A stretch of 64,000 nucleotides of DNA from Amoebophrya sp. A120. Taxonomy: Eukaryota > Sar > Dinophyceae > Syndiniales > Amoebophryaceae. How positions within the stretch are numbered: position 1 is the stretch's first letter; every line of letters starts with the position of its first letter. Below are positions 32,801 through 45,600 of this stretch, piece by piece. The translations under genes were made by a program, and so were the position numbers. Below the pieces are notes generated by a model, which worked only from the letters and a program-made list of their open reading frames with translations, ran no database searches and was not told the origin of the DNA. The stretch is from positions 62,001 to 126,000 of the forward strand of contig CAJINV010000003.1 of assembly GCA_905178155.1 (NCBI GenBank). Reading direction: 5' to 3'.

Positions 32801-35800
32801 GTGTACTCAAATACTGCATCACAAATTTCGTTTTCGATATGGGGAGGGGGGATTTTTCTTTTTGATACTTCCCTGCAAACCCGCTGCTGAGTCCGCGCGC
32901 AGGTCGGGATGGTACTACGGATCATCATGTGCAAGGAGGGAAAAGAACTGAAGGAGAGATGGAAAATGGCGACAAAATGATGCATATCAAATGTAGAAAT
33001 GTCTGGGTCTGGAAGCTTGCCAGGTTTGTCATGCATATTTTGAAGGACTCATGATGTCTGTGATGCATGCTCTAGCATGACAGATTTTTAGAGGCCTTTG
33101 TGATGCCTCTACCGCATGAGAAATGCCCTCTCCGGGTAGCACAAACGGGAGTTCTGTTGCTGGTCATGCAATGCAAATTTTTCTAGAATCCAGAGACAGC
33201 ATCACAAGTTCCAACCTTCCAGACCCAGACATTTTTCCATGTGATAATGCAACAGGAGTCGTGCCTCGGTTTTTTCGCGGGCGCGTTGCTGCCCCTCGAC
33301 TGGAATCGTCGCGATCTCGTCCGATGGCTGCTGACGCCCTACTACCTATGAACTGCAAAAGTATCGCACTAGTAGAAATTGCATTACAAATCGACTGTGC
33401 ATTACAAATTGAATTCGTAATGCGGATTTACCTTAGCAAAAAGCATAAACGCAATTAGTACGAGTACGATACTTTTGCACAGGATACTACCCCCCGTTGC
33501 CTAGTTTCCTCTCCGGGTCGACCGCCTCGTTTGACGCGCTCGCGGCCGAGACACGTAAAGCAAACACGATGAAAAGCTCCAAGCCGTCGTCTGCTCCTGC
33601 ACCGAAAAAGAACAAGAAGTGGCGCGCGCTGAAGAACCTGGGCGGGCAGGCGGTCCGCAACGCGGTGCCCAACTGCGCCTACTGCATTATGCTGATTCTG
33701 CCGCAAACCATCGACTACGTCCTGGTGGGCATTATGGCCACGCCGGACACCCGCACCTACGCGCTCGGGGGCATCGCCCTGGGGATTTCCCTGATCAACG
33801 TTTTCGGAATCGCGCCCGGCATCGGGTTCAATCAGGCGTTAGATACGCTCGTGTCTGTCGCGTTCGGGGCGAAGAAGCACACCAAGATCTTCCACTACGT
33901 GGCCCAGGCGCAGCTGCTGATCGTGTGCTACATGCCGGTGATCATCCTGAGCTGCGGGATCTGCGCGTCCAACATCTTTGACACCTTCGCGACGCACACC
34001 GACCCGAACGTAGCCGCGCAGGCCGTGGAGTTTCTGCACTCGCAGTTTTTATTTGTGCCGCTTTTTTTGTTCTCGGACATCGTGCGCAAGTTTTTCGCAA
34101 ACGTCCGGGAGCTGCACCACATTCAGCCCTACCAGATGGCCGCGATCTGCCTCCACGGGGTCTGGGTGTATCTGTGCATCGAATTCATCTCCGGCCGCGA
34201 CCACGCCGCGATGGGAGCGGGGCTCGGCACCAGCTTCACCTGGCTTTTGTTTTTCCTCGGCTATCACTTGGTGTTTCACAAGTGGTTCCGCACCTTCCGC
34301 GAGACCACCAACGCCCGCGTGCTGGGAATAAATGGTCCTGCGGTGCAACCACGGGGACAGCAACCGGCAAACTATACAGTAAACAAAAAAGCAAGTCCGC
34401 GCGGAGGTTATCATAGTGCAACTACAACTTCGATGAGCAACAACGACAAAAGCTCGTCAAAACAGGAGGAGGAGCCGGTGGAGCAGGAGCACATATTTTT
34501 TCTCTCCAATCTGTCCGACCCGGCGGTGTACAGTGGGCACGCGCTGTATGGAAGCGTCAGGTTTGAAATCGTCAAAGTTGAAATAGTTTGTAATGCATAA
34601 AATGCATGACCCGAGGCACGTGTGTTGCAGAGCAGGCAAGTGAGGCCGATTGTAAGCCTGTTTGGGGTTACAGCTCGAGCTGCTAAAGTAGCATGAGAAA
34701 ATCGCTGTTCTTTGCCTAAACAGCATGACAAAATGGATTTAGGGACCACCGAAATTTGTCTTGCGCCACTTAGAAACTGGGTTCCGGTTGGCATCCATTT
34801 TATGCATGGCAAATTATTTCAACTTTGTCGATTTCAACTCTGACACATCCATACGCTGTATTCGTACGGCGAACTTGCCGTGCGGTCGAGCGCGAACGTG
34901 CTGACGGAGTGGGTGGCGCGCGAGATCCTGACCGTGTTGATATCGCAGGTGTCCGCCTCGGCCATCGCCGTGCACGCCGCCATCGACGGCACCTATTCGC
35001 AGCTGTACATGATTCCGCTCGGGATTGCGGGCTCGACCGCGACGCTGGTCGGCTCCAGCCTCGGCATGCGGAAGCCGGTGCAGGCCGGCCGTTTTGCGTA
35101 CGTCTCCCTCACGCTCGGGCTCGTCGCCTGGTCCCTGATGTTCGTCCTGCTCTTCGGCGTGCCGCCCTACCGGTGGCTGCCGCCGCCCTTCGCCCGCGAT
35201 GCCGACACCGTGCCCCACGAGACGCTGCTCCACACCGGACTGCAGCTGAAGATCGCGGATGTGTTCTTTCCGGCCGATATCAAAATGAAAAATCCCCCCT
35301 CCCCATATCAAAAACGAAATTTATGATGCTGTATTTGAGTACACAAATCGACTTGTAATGCTAGAAGGCCAAGAGACGCAGCTGTGGCCTCGTTTGCAGG
35401 CAATTTGTCATGCTGTTTCCCACTTCCAGCTGCCCCCTGTCATGCTGAAGATGCAAGGCTTTCCCACGCCAACCAGCACTGCAGTCCGCATCTTTTCCCT
35501 TCTAGCATGACAAAGCTGATTTGTGACCACAAATCTGCATCACAAATTTCTAGTTTGAGTATGGGGTGGGGGGATTTTTCCTTTTGATAGCCGAGCATAA
35601 CGCCAAGGCGCTGTTTGAGCGGTGGCTGTTCTATCAAATGCAGAAGTGTCCGGGTCTGGAAAAGTGGAACTTGTAATGCGTGTCTTGCATTCCTGGAAAA
35701 TCTGTGTTGCATGAGCAGCAACAGAGAAGCTTTCTTTGTCATGCAAAAACGCAATTTGTGATGCGTGCTAGGCATCAGCAGGCGTGGTCTCAAAAACTTG

Positions 35801-36391
35801 TCATGCTTGGCTGCCATTGCAAGCGCTTCAATCATGCTCAATTCAGCATCACAGGTTCATTCCAGACCCAGACATAAGTTTGCACTTGATACGTTCCGCC
35901 GCATCCTGATTTTCGCCTTCGCTGTGACCTTCTGGTGCGACATGGGGGAGAACATTTTGCAGGGGGTGTTGCGGGCGTGCGGGCAGCAGCAGATCGCCGC
36001 ATTGGTGTACGTCTGCCAACACTATTTGCTGGGACTGCCGGTCGCGGTGTTTCTGGCTTTTTCCACCGTCGGCCACGGCATCACCGAGGCATTGGTGTCG
36101 CACTGCAATCTGCTTTTCCTGGATACGTCCGTTTTGACCGACGGCGACTTCTTCGCCCACGCCAACACCATGGAGAAAACCAGCGTGTTGGGGTTGTACG
36201 GCCTCTGGTTCGGGTTCTCCCTGGGCGTGGTCTCCGGCTTCGTCGTTTTTGTTTACTACCTCTGCGTCAAAATCAACTTCCGCAAAGAAGTAAAAACGGC
36301 GCTGCGGCGACTGGTGTGGCACTCGCGGGCGGCTGCCGTGCGGGGCAAAACTACGGACCGAAAATTGTCGGGCGCGACCGCAAAAGTTTAA
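29834..36391 (+). CDS. DMT-MATE fusion, copy 2, first two exons missing at the gap
   Basis: Identical to copy 1 from its third exon. Exons: 29834-30319, 30646-31430, 31714-31914, 32178-32544, 32873-32984, 33252-33346, 33492-34546, 34859-35277, 35595-35631, 35897-36391. The 5' part, with helices 1-2 and most of the large loop, is absent. If the duplication is an assembly artefact this is the same gene. Confidence 0.85.
30320..30640. mobile_element. Introner B1, copy 2
   Basis: Same as 20180-20500. Confidence 0.9.
31431..31708. mobile_element. Introner C1, copy 2
   Basis: Same as 21291-21568. Confidence 0.9.
31916..32173. mobile_element. Introner A4, copy 2
   Basis: Same as 21776-22033. Confidence 0.87.
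32545..32867. mobile_element. Introner B2, copy 2
   Basis: Same as 22405-22727. Confidence 0.9.
32985..33246. mobile_element. Introner A5, copy 2
   Basis: Same as 22845-23106. Confidence 0.9.
33347..33486. mobile_element. Introner E, copy 2
   Basis: Same as 23207-23346. Confidence 0.9.
34547..34853. mobile_element. Introner D2, copy 2
   Basis: Same as 24407-24713. Confidence 0.9.
35278..35589. mobile_element. Introner B3, copy 2
   Basis: Same as 25138-25449. Confidence 0.9.
35632..35891. mobile_element. Introner A6, copy 2
   Basis: Same as 25492-25751. Confidence 0.9.
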
Positions 36392-37390
36392 AACGGATGA
36401 GCGACTTCATGGCACAAGTTGGACAGGTACGTAGTACGCTCTGTCTGTGTGCGTATTATATGATTGTATGCAATGGCACGGGAAGTAGATCTTTTATACG
36501 GCCGTTCTGGCGAACAAAGCACGTTGGGTGAGCTGGTCGGAGATGTTGACTGACTCTTTTGTTTCTCTTTTTTCTGCAAATGAACCTATACAATACTGAA
36601 TTTTCGGGGCTTTGTGACTGTAATTTACGCTGTTGTTTTGGATATGCTGCACTAGCACTTCAAGTACTTGCTCAATGTCAATACTCTTTCTTGCGAAATG
36701 AAAGACGCACACTTTTCCTGTACACCTCGAGTCGTTTGCCTAAGCACCCAAAATTTCGGCCAGTATGAGCTCCTCACTGAGGTGGAGCTCTTTTGTGCAG
36801 ATAGCGATAAATCAGTATTTTCCACCTGCTGCCCCGCTGAAAGTGTAGTTTTACACTGAAAGGACATTGGCACGACATTGCATTTTTGCGACATCAACAT
36901 TTCGTATTGAACCGCGTGTCGCTTTCGGCATCATGGTCGAGGACTTTCTCCTCCATCTGTGACAAGAGCGCGGACGTGGTCGCTTGCACTTTAAATGTGA
37001 GCAGCACGAATTCATGCTCATTTGGTGTTGCTTTTTTTTCGCGGACGAAGTCAGTGGCGATATTCATCGATCCTGCACCGCGGTAAGGCGATTCTGCAAA
37101 TGATCTCTTCTTCAAAACAAAAGCTTGACGTATGTCCACATGTAGCTGCCGTGGCGCTTGACCCTGATGATGCAACTATCGTGGTGACGTGGGAGGTGCC
37201 AATATTCTTCCTCGGTGACGTTCGTCGTAAATGATATGTGCCCACGTTCGAGTGTGTGCTTTTTTTCCTGATAGCGAAAAGAGGATTGTAGACGTAATTA
37301 GTCGTGGTGCCTTTACTTTCTGGCTATGGCCCTGAGAAGTACAAGCATTGACACAGAATTTTTTATCGGAAAGTAAGGAGTGCATGTATA
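36392..37390. other. Intergenic, copy 2
   Basis: Repeats 26252-27250; nothing recognised. Confidence 0.6.
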
Positions 37391-39957
37391 ATGTCGTCGG
37401 ACGAGAACAAGAAGAAAACCGCCTTGGCCGGGAGCAACAGAATTGCTTTCGCGTTCAAGAAGGAAAACAACAAGCGAGTAGTTTCCCGGCCGGCTCCCCG
37501 GAGAAGCAGGTCGAATGCGGCACCTTCTTCAGAGTTGACGGCGGTAGTGGATGGCAAGACGCGCCGGCGGAAAGAACCTCCCAGCGAAGAGGACTCCTGT
37601 AGTGGAGGGCGCCGTAGCAGCAGTGCTAAAAATAATCCTGACACCACTCATGCCGGAAGATTATCATGTCAATCGCCCAAACCGGCGCCGTCAAAATCAA
37701 ACGGATCAAATTCCTGTCGACGGTCTGATAAAGACGGCGCGGAAAATCAAATTGATCAACAACATCCCCGCGGCGAGGTGGAGCCACGATCTTCTAGTCA
37801 ACTGACGAGCAGGCGGAGTTCTTTAAGTTCGAGCAGCAGCTCGTCCTCCGCGGAGTCCTCGTCTTCCGAGGAGATGAACGACGAGAAGCCTATAATCCGA
37901 GGCTACAAACGAACCACCGACTCGAAGGCGAAGATGATCAAGGCGTCCTACTTGAACAACCCGAACAAATTTATTTCGAGAAGAACCAAAAGACGGGTGG
38001 TCAGCGACGTGAGCTCGAGTGAAGATGATGTTGACAACTGCAATTCCGACAGCAGTGAGGATTGTCCCTACCAGGAGTTCGACGAAGAGTCCCTCCTCCG
38101 GCTGCAGGACCACCTCGAGGCGACCCAGGACCTCGACGGCAGGGAGGTGGACACGTCGGTATTACAATGAAAAGTGCCCCCATCCCGGAATTCGCAGAAG
38201 TTTGTCATGCAAAGTTTCCAAATGAAAGCTTTTTGTCTTGCATGAAAGGACTGCGAGCCTTTCTGATGCAGAATCTAGGTTCGCAAGGTGCCTTGTGCAT
38301 AGCAGATACGGCCGCTGTTGGGCTCCTTCGCAACACAAATTCGAGCTATTCAGCATGGAAAATTTGTGATGCTGAGATATGCAAGACGGGGAATGTTTTT
38401 ATTGGAAAGATTTGCAATACAAATGGTGCCAAGGTTGGGGTGGGGGGGTTTTTCATTGTAATAATCGGAGTCGGAAAACGAACTGACGCTGGAGGAGTTT
38501 AAAGATGACTTGGCGAAGTACTGTCACCTATCAAATGCAAATATGTCTGGGTCTGGAAGAATGCAACTTGTGATGCTGCATTTGGATTTCAAAAAAAATC
38601 TGTATTGCCTGAGCAGCAAAGGAAATGCAATTTTTGCCACGAGGAGAGGGCATTTGTCATTCGGAATAGGCATCATCATCAAGAAACCCTCAAGAAATCT
38701 GTGATGCCAGGGCGTGCGTCACGGACGTCGCGGCTCATGCAAAACGTACATGACAAGTCTCAGAGTCTTCCAGAACCAGACAGATTTGCACTCCATATCA
38801 CCGCCACGGCCTTGCCCCGGGGACGGAGAAGATGCTGCTGCGGCTGGGGGCGAAGCAGTGCCAGAAACTGCTCAACGTTCCCGTCGGCGTGGAGCTGGAC
38901 CAAAGGGATTGCACCATGAAAGAGTTGCCAAGGGACAACAAGTATCCATTGCAAATACAATGTTTAAGTCGGGCAGTAGAGTGCAAGTCTGTCATGCTTG
39001 CCCGACAGTAAACAAAAGTCTCTCATGCTTGTTGCGCTACAGTGCCACTTACTTTTCTCATGTAAGATTATAAAGGCGATCTGTCCTGCTGGCAACGCTA
39101 GACAAGGCCGCTCAGAAACTTGTCATGTGCCGCCGCGCAACACAATCTGCGTGCCATTCGGAGAATCGCATGACAACTTTCCAGACGCAGACATGGTTGC
39201 AATGCATAACAAGTACCACAAGGGCTACTACGTCCGCGGGCTGCTGGGCGACCACGTGCCGATGGAACCGCACATGGAACTCAAGCGACCCGCGCCATTT
39301 CGGCGGCCGCCGGGCGGAGAGTTCAAGGGAGAACACGCGCGGGCTTACCAGCGCAAGGTATTAATTTGTACAACGTAGGTAAACGTGTTCTGATGTTTGG
39401 CACGCATGGAAAATTGTAAAAAACCATCTGGAGGACATGGACATGAGCAGCGTTGATATGGCCGATCATTTGTCTGGAAATATATTTTGCGCGGTTTTTG
39501 ATGTTTGTAAAAACAAATTTTGTTCACAGCAAGCCGAGAAGCAATCGAAGCGGGATCTCGTGGTGTGGCGCGAGCACAGTATCAAATGTAAAAATGTCTG
39601 GGTCTGGAAACTTGTGATGCTGGGTGGCGTCTCATGATGAGGCTACAAATGCTGGCTCAGCATGACAAGTTTCTGAGCTCCTAGGTGTTGCCTATTCTGC
39701 ACGACAAACTGCGCTTCTGCATCACAGAAAAGCGGAGCTCTTGGGTAACGTGCGTGACAGATTTAAGAGTCATGCCAGACAAGCATGACAAACATGAATT
39801 CTTCCAGACCCAGACATTTTTACAGTTGATACACAGTGAGCAGTGCCGAATTCACCACCGCCAGAAGAGCATGCTCGATCGCTTTGCGCCGGGGATGTTT
39901 GATGATTCATCCTCAGACGACGATCCCAAAGCGAAAGGAAAGAAAAGCAAAAGCTGA
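37391..39957 (+). CDS. Unrecognised Ser/charged protein, complete copy
   Basis: Exons: 37391-38159, 38469-38528, 38803-38942, 39214-39357, 39530-39579, 39837-39957; 427 residues, phases consistent. The final exon, missing from copy 1, adds SEQCRIHHRQKSMLDRFAPG and an acidic Ser/Asp then Lys-rich end. Low-complexity N-terminal half, more ordered charged C-terminal half, no signal peptide or membrane segment. A nuclear or RNA-associated role is possible from composition only. No family recognised. Confidence 0.8.
38160..38463. mobile_element. Introner B4, copy 2
   Basis: Same as 28020-28323. Confidence 0.88.
38529..38797. mobile_element. Introner A7, copy 2
   Basis: Same as 28389-28657. Confidence 0.9.
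38943..39208. mobile_element. Introner A8, copy 2
   Basis: Same as 28803-29068. Confidence 0.9.
39580..39831. mobile_element. Introner A9, complete copy
   Basis: 252 bp, TATCAAATG...CAGTTGATA. Duplication CACAG at 39575-39579 and 39832-39836. Excision gives WREHSEQCRIHH. Confidence 0.92.
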
Positions 39958-40768
39958 TGCTGATTTGTACGGATATTGAAGATCGCACCTCGGATAGATA
40001 TAGATTTTTCCATCTGGTCTGGTTTAATCACATCAGCAAAACCTTGTGCTGGCAGAGGGCTTTGGAGTAAGTCTTTAGTTTCAGATTGATTTCGCGCGGA
40101 TCTAAAGCTCGCGCTCCCTGTTGTAGGCCGAGAGCTGCCGCCTGGGTCGGTCGCTTCTCTGTAAGTACCAAAACTGGGATCGCATTTGGTGCGGCAAGCG
40201 CACTTGTGTGCGTTCAGAAGAAAGATCAAGAGAGAGAGAGACGAAGATCTTGTTAAAAATCGAGGTAGATCGAGTGCCCACGCTAGTGTACGCTAGCAAG
40301 ATGTATTAATGATGATGATGATGGAGAACGTGAACGTCTTGTAACTTCGATCTAGAAGCACACAAAAGTGTCGATCTAAATCGTGAAACGAATTTTGATT
40401 TTCGATCTCGATCCAAAAGGAACTGCTGATCCAAAAAATGAAAGGAAGAGTCGATCCAGAACGTGAAAGTACCTGACATGATGCCGTGTCGAATTGAAAT
40501 GAACCGTTCGAACAAATTTGCTCCGAGAAGATTTAGATCCACAACAATTTCTGAGATCTGAAAGGAACATGTTCATGATCACGTGTGAGATTTGAAAGAT
40601 CTGTTGGTCGCACCGAGTTGAAAGTGCTCTGAATCGGAATCCTTAATTTCATCTCGTTTATTCACCATTGGTTGGAAGATATTTGTCGTTTATCAAAATC
40701 CGAATAACAGGGACCTTGTTGGATTTTTTGGGCAAAAAATCTAATCTCTCTCACCTCCACTCGACAGA
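39958..40768. other. Intergenic with GATC-rich AT-rich DNA
   Basis: Contains repeated TCGATC/GATCT motifs and AACAAATTTGCTCCGAGAAG (about 40511), similar to a segment near 52096. No gene recognised. Confidence 0.5.
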
Positions 40769-42009
40769 ATGAGCAAGCTTAGTATCGAAGGTCTGAAGGA
40801 GTCCATCGGCAAGGTGCTGGCCGCCTCCCAGGAGAAGAAGCGCAAGTTTGTCGAAACCATCGAGCTGCAGATCGGCCTCAAGGATTACGACACCCAGCGG
40901 TATAGAATTTTTTTTTCGTGATTACTTTTGAAGGATTTTTTACAATCACGGACGCGTTGATGGACGTTTCTACGCTTTCTTTTTTTCCGGGTTGGTGGAA
41001 ATAGAGGTTTGGTGGTTTAGGATTGTCGATGCAGTATGTCTACCGGAATGAAAACCAAAAGCACCGAATAATTTGAGATGAATTTTTCTAAAACATAATT
41101 ACAGTGACAAGCGTTTCTCCGGAACCGTCCGTCTGCAGCATGTGCCGCGTCCCCGCATGAAGATCTGCGTCCTCGGTGACGCCGTCCACTGCGATAGCGC
41201 CCAGAAGCTGGACATGCCGTTCAAGTCCGTTGACGATTTGAAGAAGCTGAACAAGAACAAGAAGATGGTCAAGAAGTATCAACCCATTTTTTTTTGCACC
41301 TGTTTTGCCTTTTCTCGCATTGCAAATATCGCTAGTTTAAGTTTGCGGATGATGAGGTGAGATTACTAGTGGGTCGAGTCGGCTTCGCTTGGTCTCTTCA
41401 ATCTTCTCTTCCGTGAAAAATGCTAGCTAGAATAACATGGGATTTTTCGAAGTTTCTGTTGTCCATGTCTGAAGTTTAAAACTTCTACTTAAGGAGACTT
41501 CGCGATGAGATGATGTGACTTTGGATCCCGACAGAAAAGAGTACTACTATAGTCAGTCATGCAGTTGAAAAATATAGCGGACTGAAGAAGCGCGTCGACG
41601 ACGCTTGCGTACTAATAAAGCATTTGAAAATCCTCTCAACTCTTCTACTTTTCCCAGGTTGGCCCGCTCCTTCGACGCGTTCATGGCTTCCCAGGCTCTG
41701 ATCCCGCAGATCCCCCGTTTGTTGGGTCCGGGTTTGAACAAGGCCGGTAAGTTCCCGACCATGATCACGCACAACGACGTGCTGGAAGACAAGGCCAACG
41801 ACATCCGGGCGACGGTGAAGTTCCAGCTGAAGAAGGTGTTGTGCATGGGTGTGGCCATCGGTCACGTCAACATGACCCCGGACGAGGTGCGGCAAAACAG
41901 TCTGATGAGCATCAACTTTTTGGTCTCCCTGTTGAAGAAGAACTGGAACAACGTCAAATCCCTGCACATCAAGTCCACCATGGGACCCGCCCAGCGCGTC
42001 TTCGGTTAA
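40769..42009 (+). CDS. rpl10a: Large-subunit ribosomal protein L10A (uL1)
   Basis: Exons: 40769-40899, 41105-41275, 41658-42009; 217 residues, the usual eukaryotic length. Recognisable by [58 protein letters not shown] and the conserved end [20 protein letters not shown]. uL1 forms the mobile L1 stalk of the 60S subunit, which moves deacylated tRNA towards the exit. Both introns are canonical GT-AG (40900-41104, 41276-41657) and neither is an introner, unlike in neighbouring genes. Confidence 0.97.
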
Positions 42010-42681
42010 ACATGTTGTACTAGCGCGTAGGCTGCGAGCTACGAAAAAGAGGAGTTGTACTGGCGGATCGTTTCGATAGTGTGTTGTCTTTTGGATCGTT
42101 GATGCTGGGTAGTGATATTTGACACGACTGGTTTGCTTTGTGTCGCAATGTTATACCTTGCTTCCATCTAATGGGACACGCTATCATCAACATTTGCAGG
42201 TGTATTTCTTTAGACTAGATGTTACCAATGCGGTGGCGGTTTGTCGTTCGCGATAAGCTTTCCGCCGTACTTGGGAGATACTCTAACGCGTATCACTCAA
42301 TCTGTCTGAGAATCGGAAACGAGAAGGAATAGATTGCCCAAGAAAGTGTACACAACCAATTCAAAAAGAAAAACGCCTTCGCTTTTGGCACTCGCGCTCT
42401 ACAGAGTCTAATCGTGGAAACTGGAGCTACCGATGTGTTCTGTCCCGCTTACAAATTGTCTTATTGACATGTTACCCAATGACGAATCCTGTTTGAAGCT
42501 GCAGAGAGACAAGAACAAATGACATCTACAAGAGTGATTGATGCAAATGCGGACAAAGAGTGAGAGGCCATGTGGCAAACGAAAATAAAAGCACTATAAT
42601 TCGGGTTTGTCTGGAAATCAAGAATTTAGACGCCGCTTTTCAAACGAACGAAGGATCCAAGCCTTTTCGAGAAACTACAAG
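42010..42681. other. Intergenic, nothing recognised
   Basis: Between rpl10a and the kleisin gene; no convincing ORF. Confidence 0.6.
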
Positions 42682-45600
42682 ATGAAAGCATCAGCCTCGC
42701 ACCAATCGGCAAACTCGAGCAGCGCGTCGGCGATGAGCGCAAATAAAGCTGCGAAGGCACGTGCCAAAGAAGGTCTGCTGAAGCAGCTCGTTGCGGACTC
42801 CATGGATTTGTGCCAGCCAGGTAAGACACAGCTTTTGCAACGTTGTGATGCCGTCATTTCAAAATCTTGCCTTACTTACGATCAAAGCTTCCGAAGAGTG
42901 TCATGATGAGAACCAGAGATAAAGGAATTCCTCGTTTCGCTAGGGACAATTTTGATTGACCCGATGGCGGTACACTCTCTTTGTCTGGACCTCTGAAGTA
43001 CTATATGAAGCTACCTCTGTATGTGGAGTACTGTACAAATCTGAAGATCAAGATCCAGGTCGTTCCTCACCAGATCCTAGAGTTAATCAACAGCTTGAAA
43101 AGTGCAAGATCACGATGCTTTTTCAAGCAAACCGACGCGCATCACATAACAATCATCCCTCAACATTCAAGGTCGCGTGACTTCGAAAAACGCCTTTGCA
43201 TTGTCTCTCCTCGAGCGGCTCTCTGAGGCGCTGCGTGCGTCGAACTACCTCAAGGGCGACTCGTTCGAGCTGCATGAGGGGGCTTACCTGCTGGAGGCGG
43301 CGACTAAGCTCTACGGGCATCGTGTGGATAGCGTGTCGTCGCTAGTCGTCCGCGTGATGCACGCTATGGTCGACATCCAGGTCGCGAGCGAGGAAGAGGA
43401 GCTGTTGCGGCGAAGTAATCGTTTACTGATTTTGAATGATAAAAGCTCCTTCCATACATCCGATGTAGTACCTGTTCCAATTGTTGTATTTGATCCTGTG
43501 GTCTCAAATGATGCACAAACATTTTAACCCTCTTGCCGACATGTGCACGCCTCTGTGCGGCCATGGGTGCGGAGAAACAAAATCACCATCTTTCGACTGA
43601 TGATGCACTGGTGTATTTTTAGAGAGCACGTCTACGAGATATTCAAATTTGGTCGCTCTTTGCATATGCTTTTCTTGTAAGAGAAGTGAAGCGCATGAAC
43701 AATGATGTCAACTACATTATCATGTTGGATCGACTCTGTTCACCATAACTGCAGATGGAGACCACCAGGAGGGCGGGGTGGCGCGACCCGGGGACGTGAT
43801 TGATCGCACGGGGGGAACGCTGATGACTCTCGACGAGTTGGAGAAGCAGTCCAAGGGCGAGCGAGTGGAATTTCTGCGCGATTTTTTGGACAATCAGGTG
43901 TACGAAAAGCACCTCCTGTTGAACGTGAAACCGGATTGTGAGGGCAAATTGTTGCTCCAGGGGGAAGACCCAGTACTCCAAGAAACTAAATAAACGCCCC
44001 TGAACGAAATAACCTATGGCCAGCAAAGCTTAGACGTTTTATGCCGTGCGTGTCGCTCCATGCGGATGAGCATGAGTGGCGTGGCGCCGGCCAGGTGGCA
44101 GCGGTGAAAATCCTTCCAGGCGACCGTCTTGGGCGATTGGGCCTGGAATTCGAAAAAGTCCGGGCGCCGTCTGGCGCCCGAAGATTTTTTTTTTCTCCAA
44201 GCGGGCGGGCGCGTCGTCAGGCGCTGGCAAGGGCATGCCACTTACGCAACGGACCAGCGCAGGCCAGGCGCTGGCCCACGCCAAGACCCTGGGAGCGTGT
44301 GCCGGCCTCTCGGATCAGCTCACGCGCTGCGTGCTTCCGGCGTGCCTTTTTTTTTCTTTCTTGCCCACGGGGGCCTGGTGGGCAACTCGCGGGGGAGACC
44401 GTGCAGAAGCGGACCTGCTGCGCTTCACCCATGCGTTGCCTGCTTGTTTCCGCGGCGCGCGGGCGTTTGAGCCGGGTTTGGTATCCTGGCGGGCACAAGG
44501 GGGGGCCTGCCCGTCTTCGTGCCGTGCCTCGTTTTCGGCCCGGGCCCGAGACAGCTGCGTGCGGCGCAGCTGTGGCTACAGCTTTTCGAAGCCTCGCGAG
44601 CCATCTTTGCGAAGTGGCAGCCCGCGTCTTTTCGAGTGTTCCTCCAGCGCCAGAAACCGCAAAAGCCCGGCGCGGGCCCAGTTGAAAAGCTGGGCACCGC
44701 ATCAGCCGCCGCACCTCCGCGCGGCCCTCGGCGTAGGGAGAGCCGTTTAGCTTGGTCGGCGTCGGGCCGACGGGGGCGCAGCGCTAGCTTAAGTAGTTAG
44801 GGTTGTGCAGTGGCCTGGCGCGATATGCCAAACAGTCACCACCTGGGAGAAGAGTCAACACACGACAGATGACCGCCTGATAGCTCTAGCACTTGGAAAG
44901 TTGGAATGCGGAAGTGCCCTGCTGCCCATAGCGAAACCAGTTTTATTTTGTTTGGGGGCGTTTATTGTGTTATATCGAGTAGCTCCGCATGATGATGCGT
45001 CGAGTAGTAAAGAGGGCAAATTGTTGCTCCAGGGGGAAGACCCGGTAGCTCCGCAACATGATGCGTCGAGTAGTAATATTCAACAAAAAAACATTAGCGT
45101 TAGCGTTTTGACAATTGCTGGCGAAAGCCAAATTTTTTCTAATTCTAGCTAGTGAGGTAGCTGCGTTCCGTTCAGATAGATTCGCGCTAACTGGAAGCAG
45201 TGGAAGCAGTCTCTTCGGCCGCGGAGCGGATCGGAGATGATACCGCCAAAGATGTGGGCGACGGCTCGGCCGCGCATATGTCTGGGGCTTCAGGGACTTC
45301 CGGCTACGCGACCTCCTGACCATGCGGGGGGCTGGCAAGCCGTCGCTCTTGGAGTGCCTGAAGACCCGTTTTTGGCTTGCGGCCTTTGAGCCCGAGCAAG
45401 ATGATCAAGCTTCCCAAAGTCTGGCATTAGCGTTTCTGTCCTCGGAGGTCATTTTGACCCCCTGAGCAGAGGCGAATTTGCATGGTCGCATAAAAAAACG
45501 CTAATAAACTCATGATAGCGTCGGGGGAGCGTCTCTCTTCTCAGGTTCACAAAAAACGCTAATAAACTCATGATAGCGTCGGGGGAGCGTCTCTCTTCTC

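Larger units (their letters stand above)
29701..39740 (+). repeat. 10,040-bp near-identical block, copy 2
   Basis: Repeats 19561-29600. The sequence beyond 39740 continues the last gene normally, which fits a right-hand contig overlapping the left-hand one. Confidence 0.97.

Noticed and set aside
43755-43993. Kleisin gene ending at TAA 43993
   Set aside because: The end lies in introner F; the C-terminal kleisin domain is found downstream in continuous frame after removing four introners.
44041-44750. Overlapping Arg/Pro/Gly-rich ORFs
   Set aside because: GC-rich interior of introner F is open in several frames on both strands; no coding signal.
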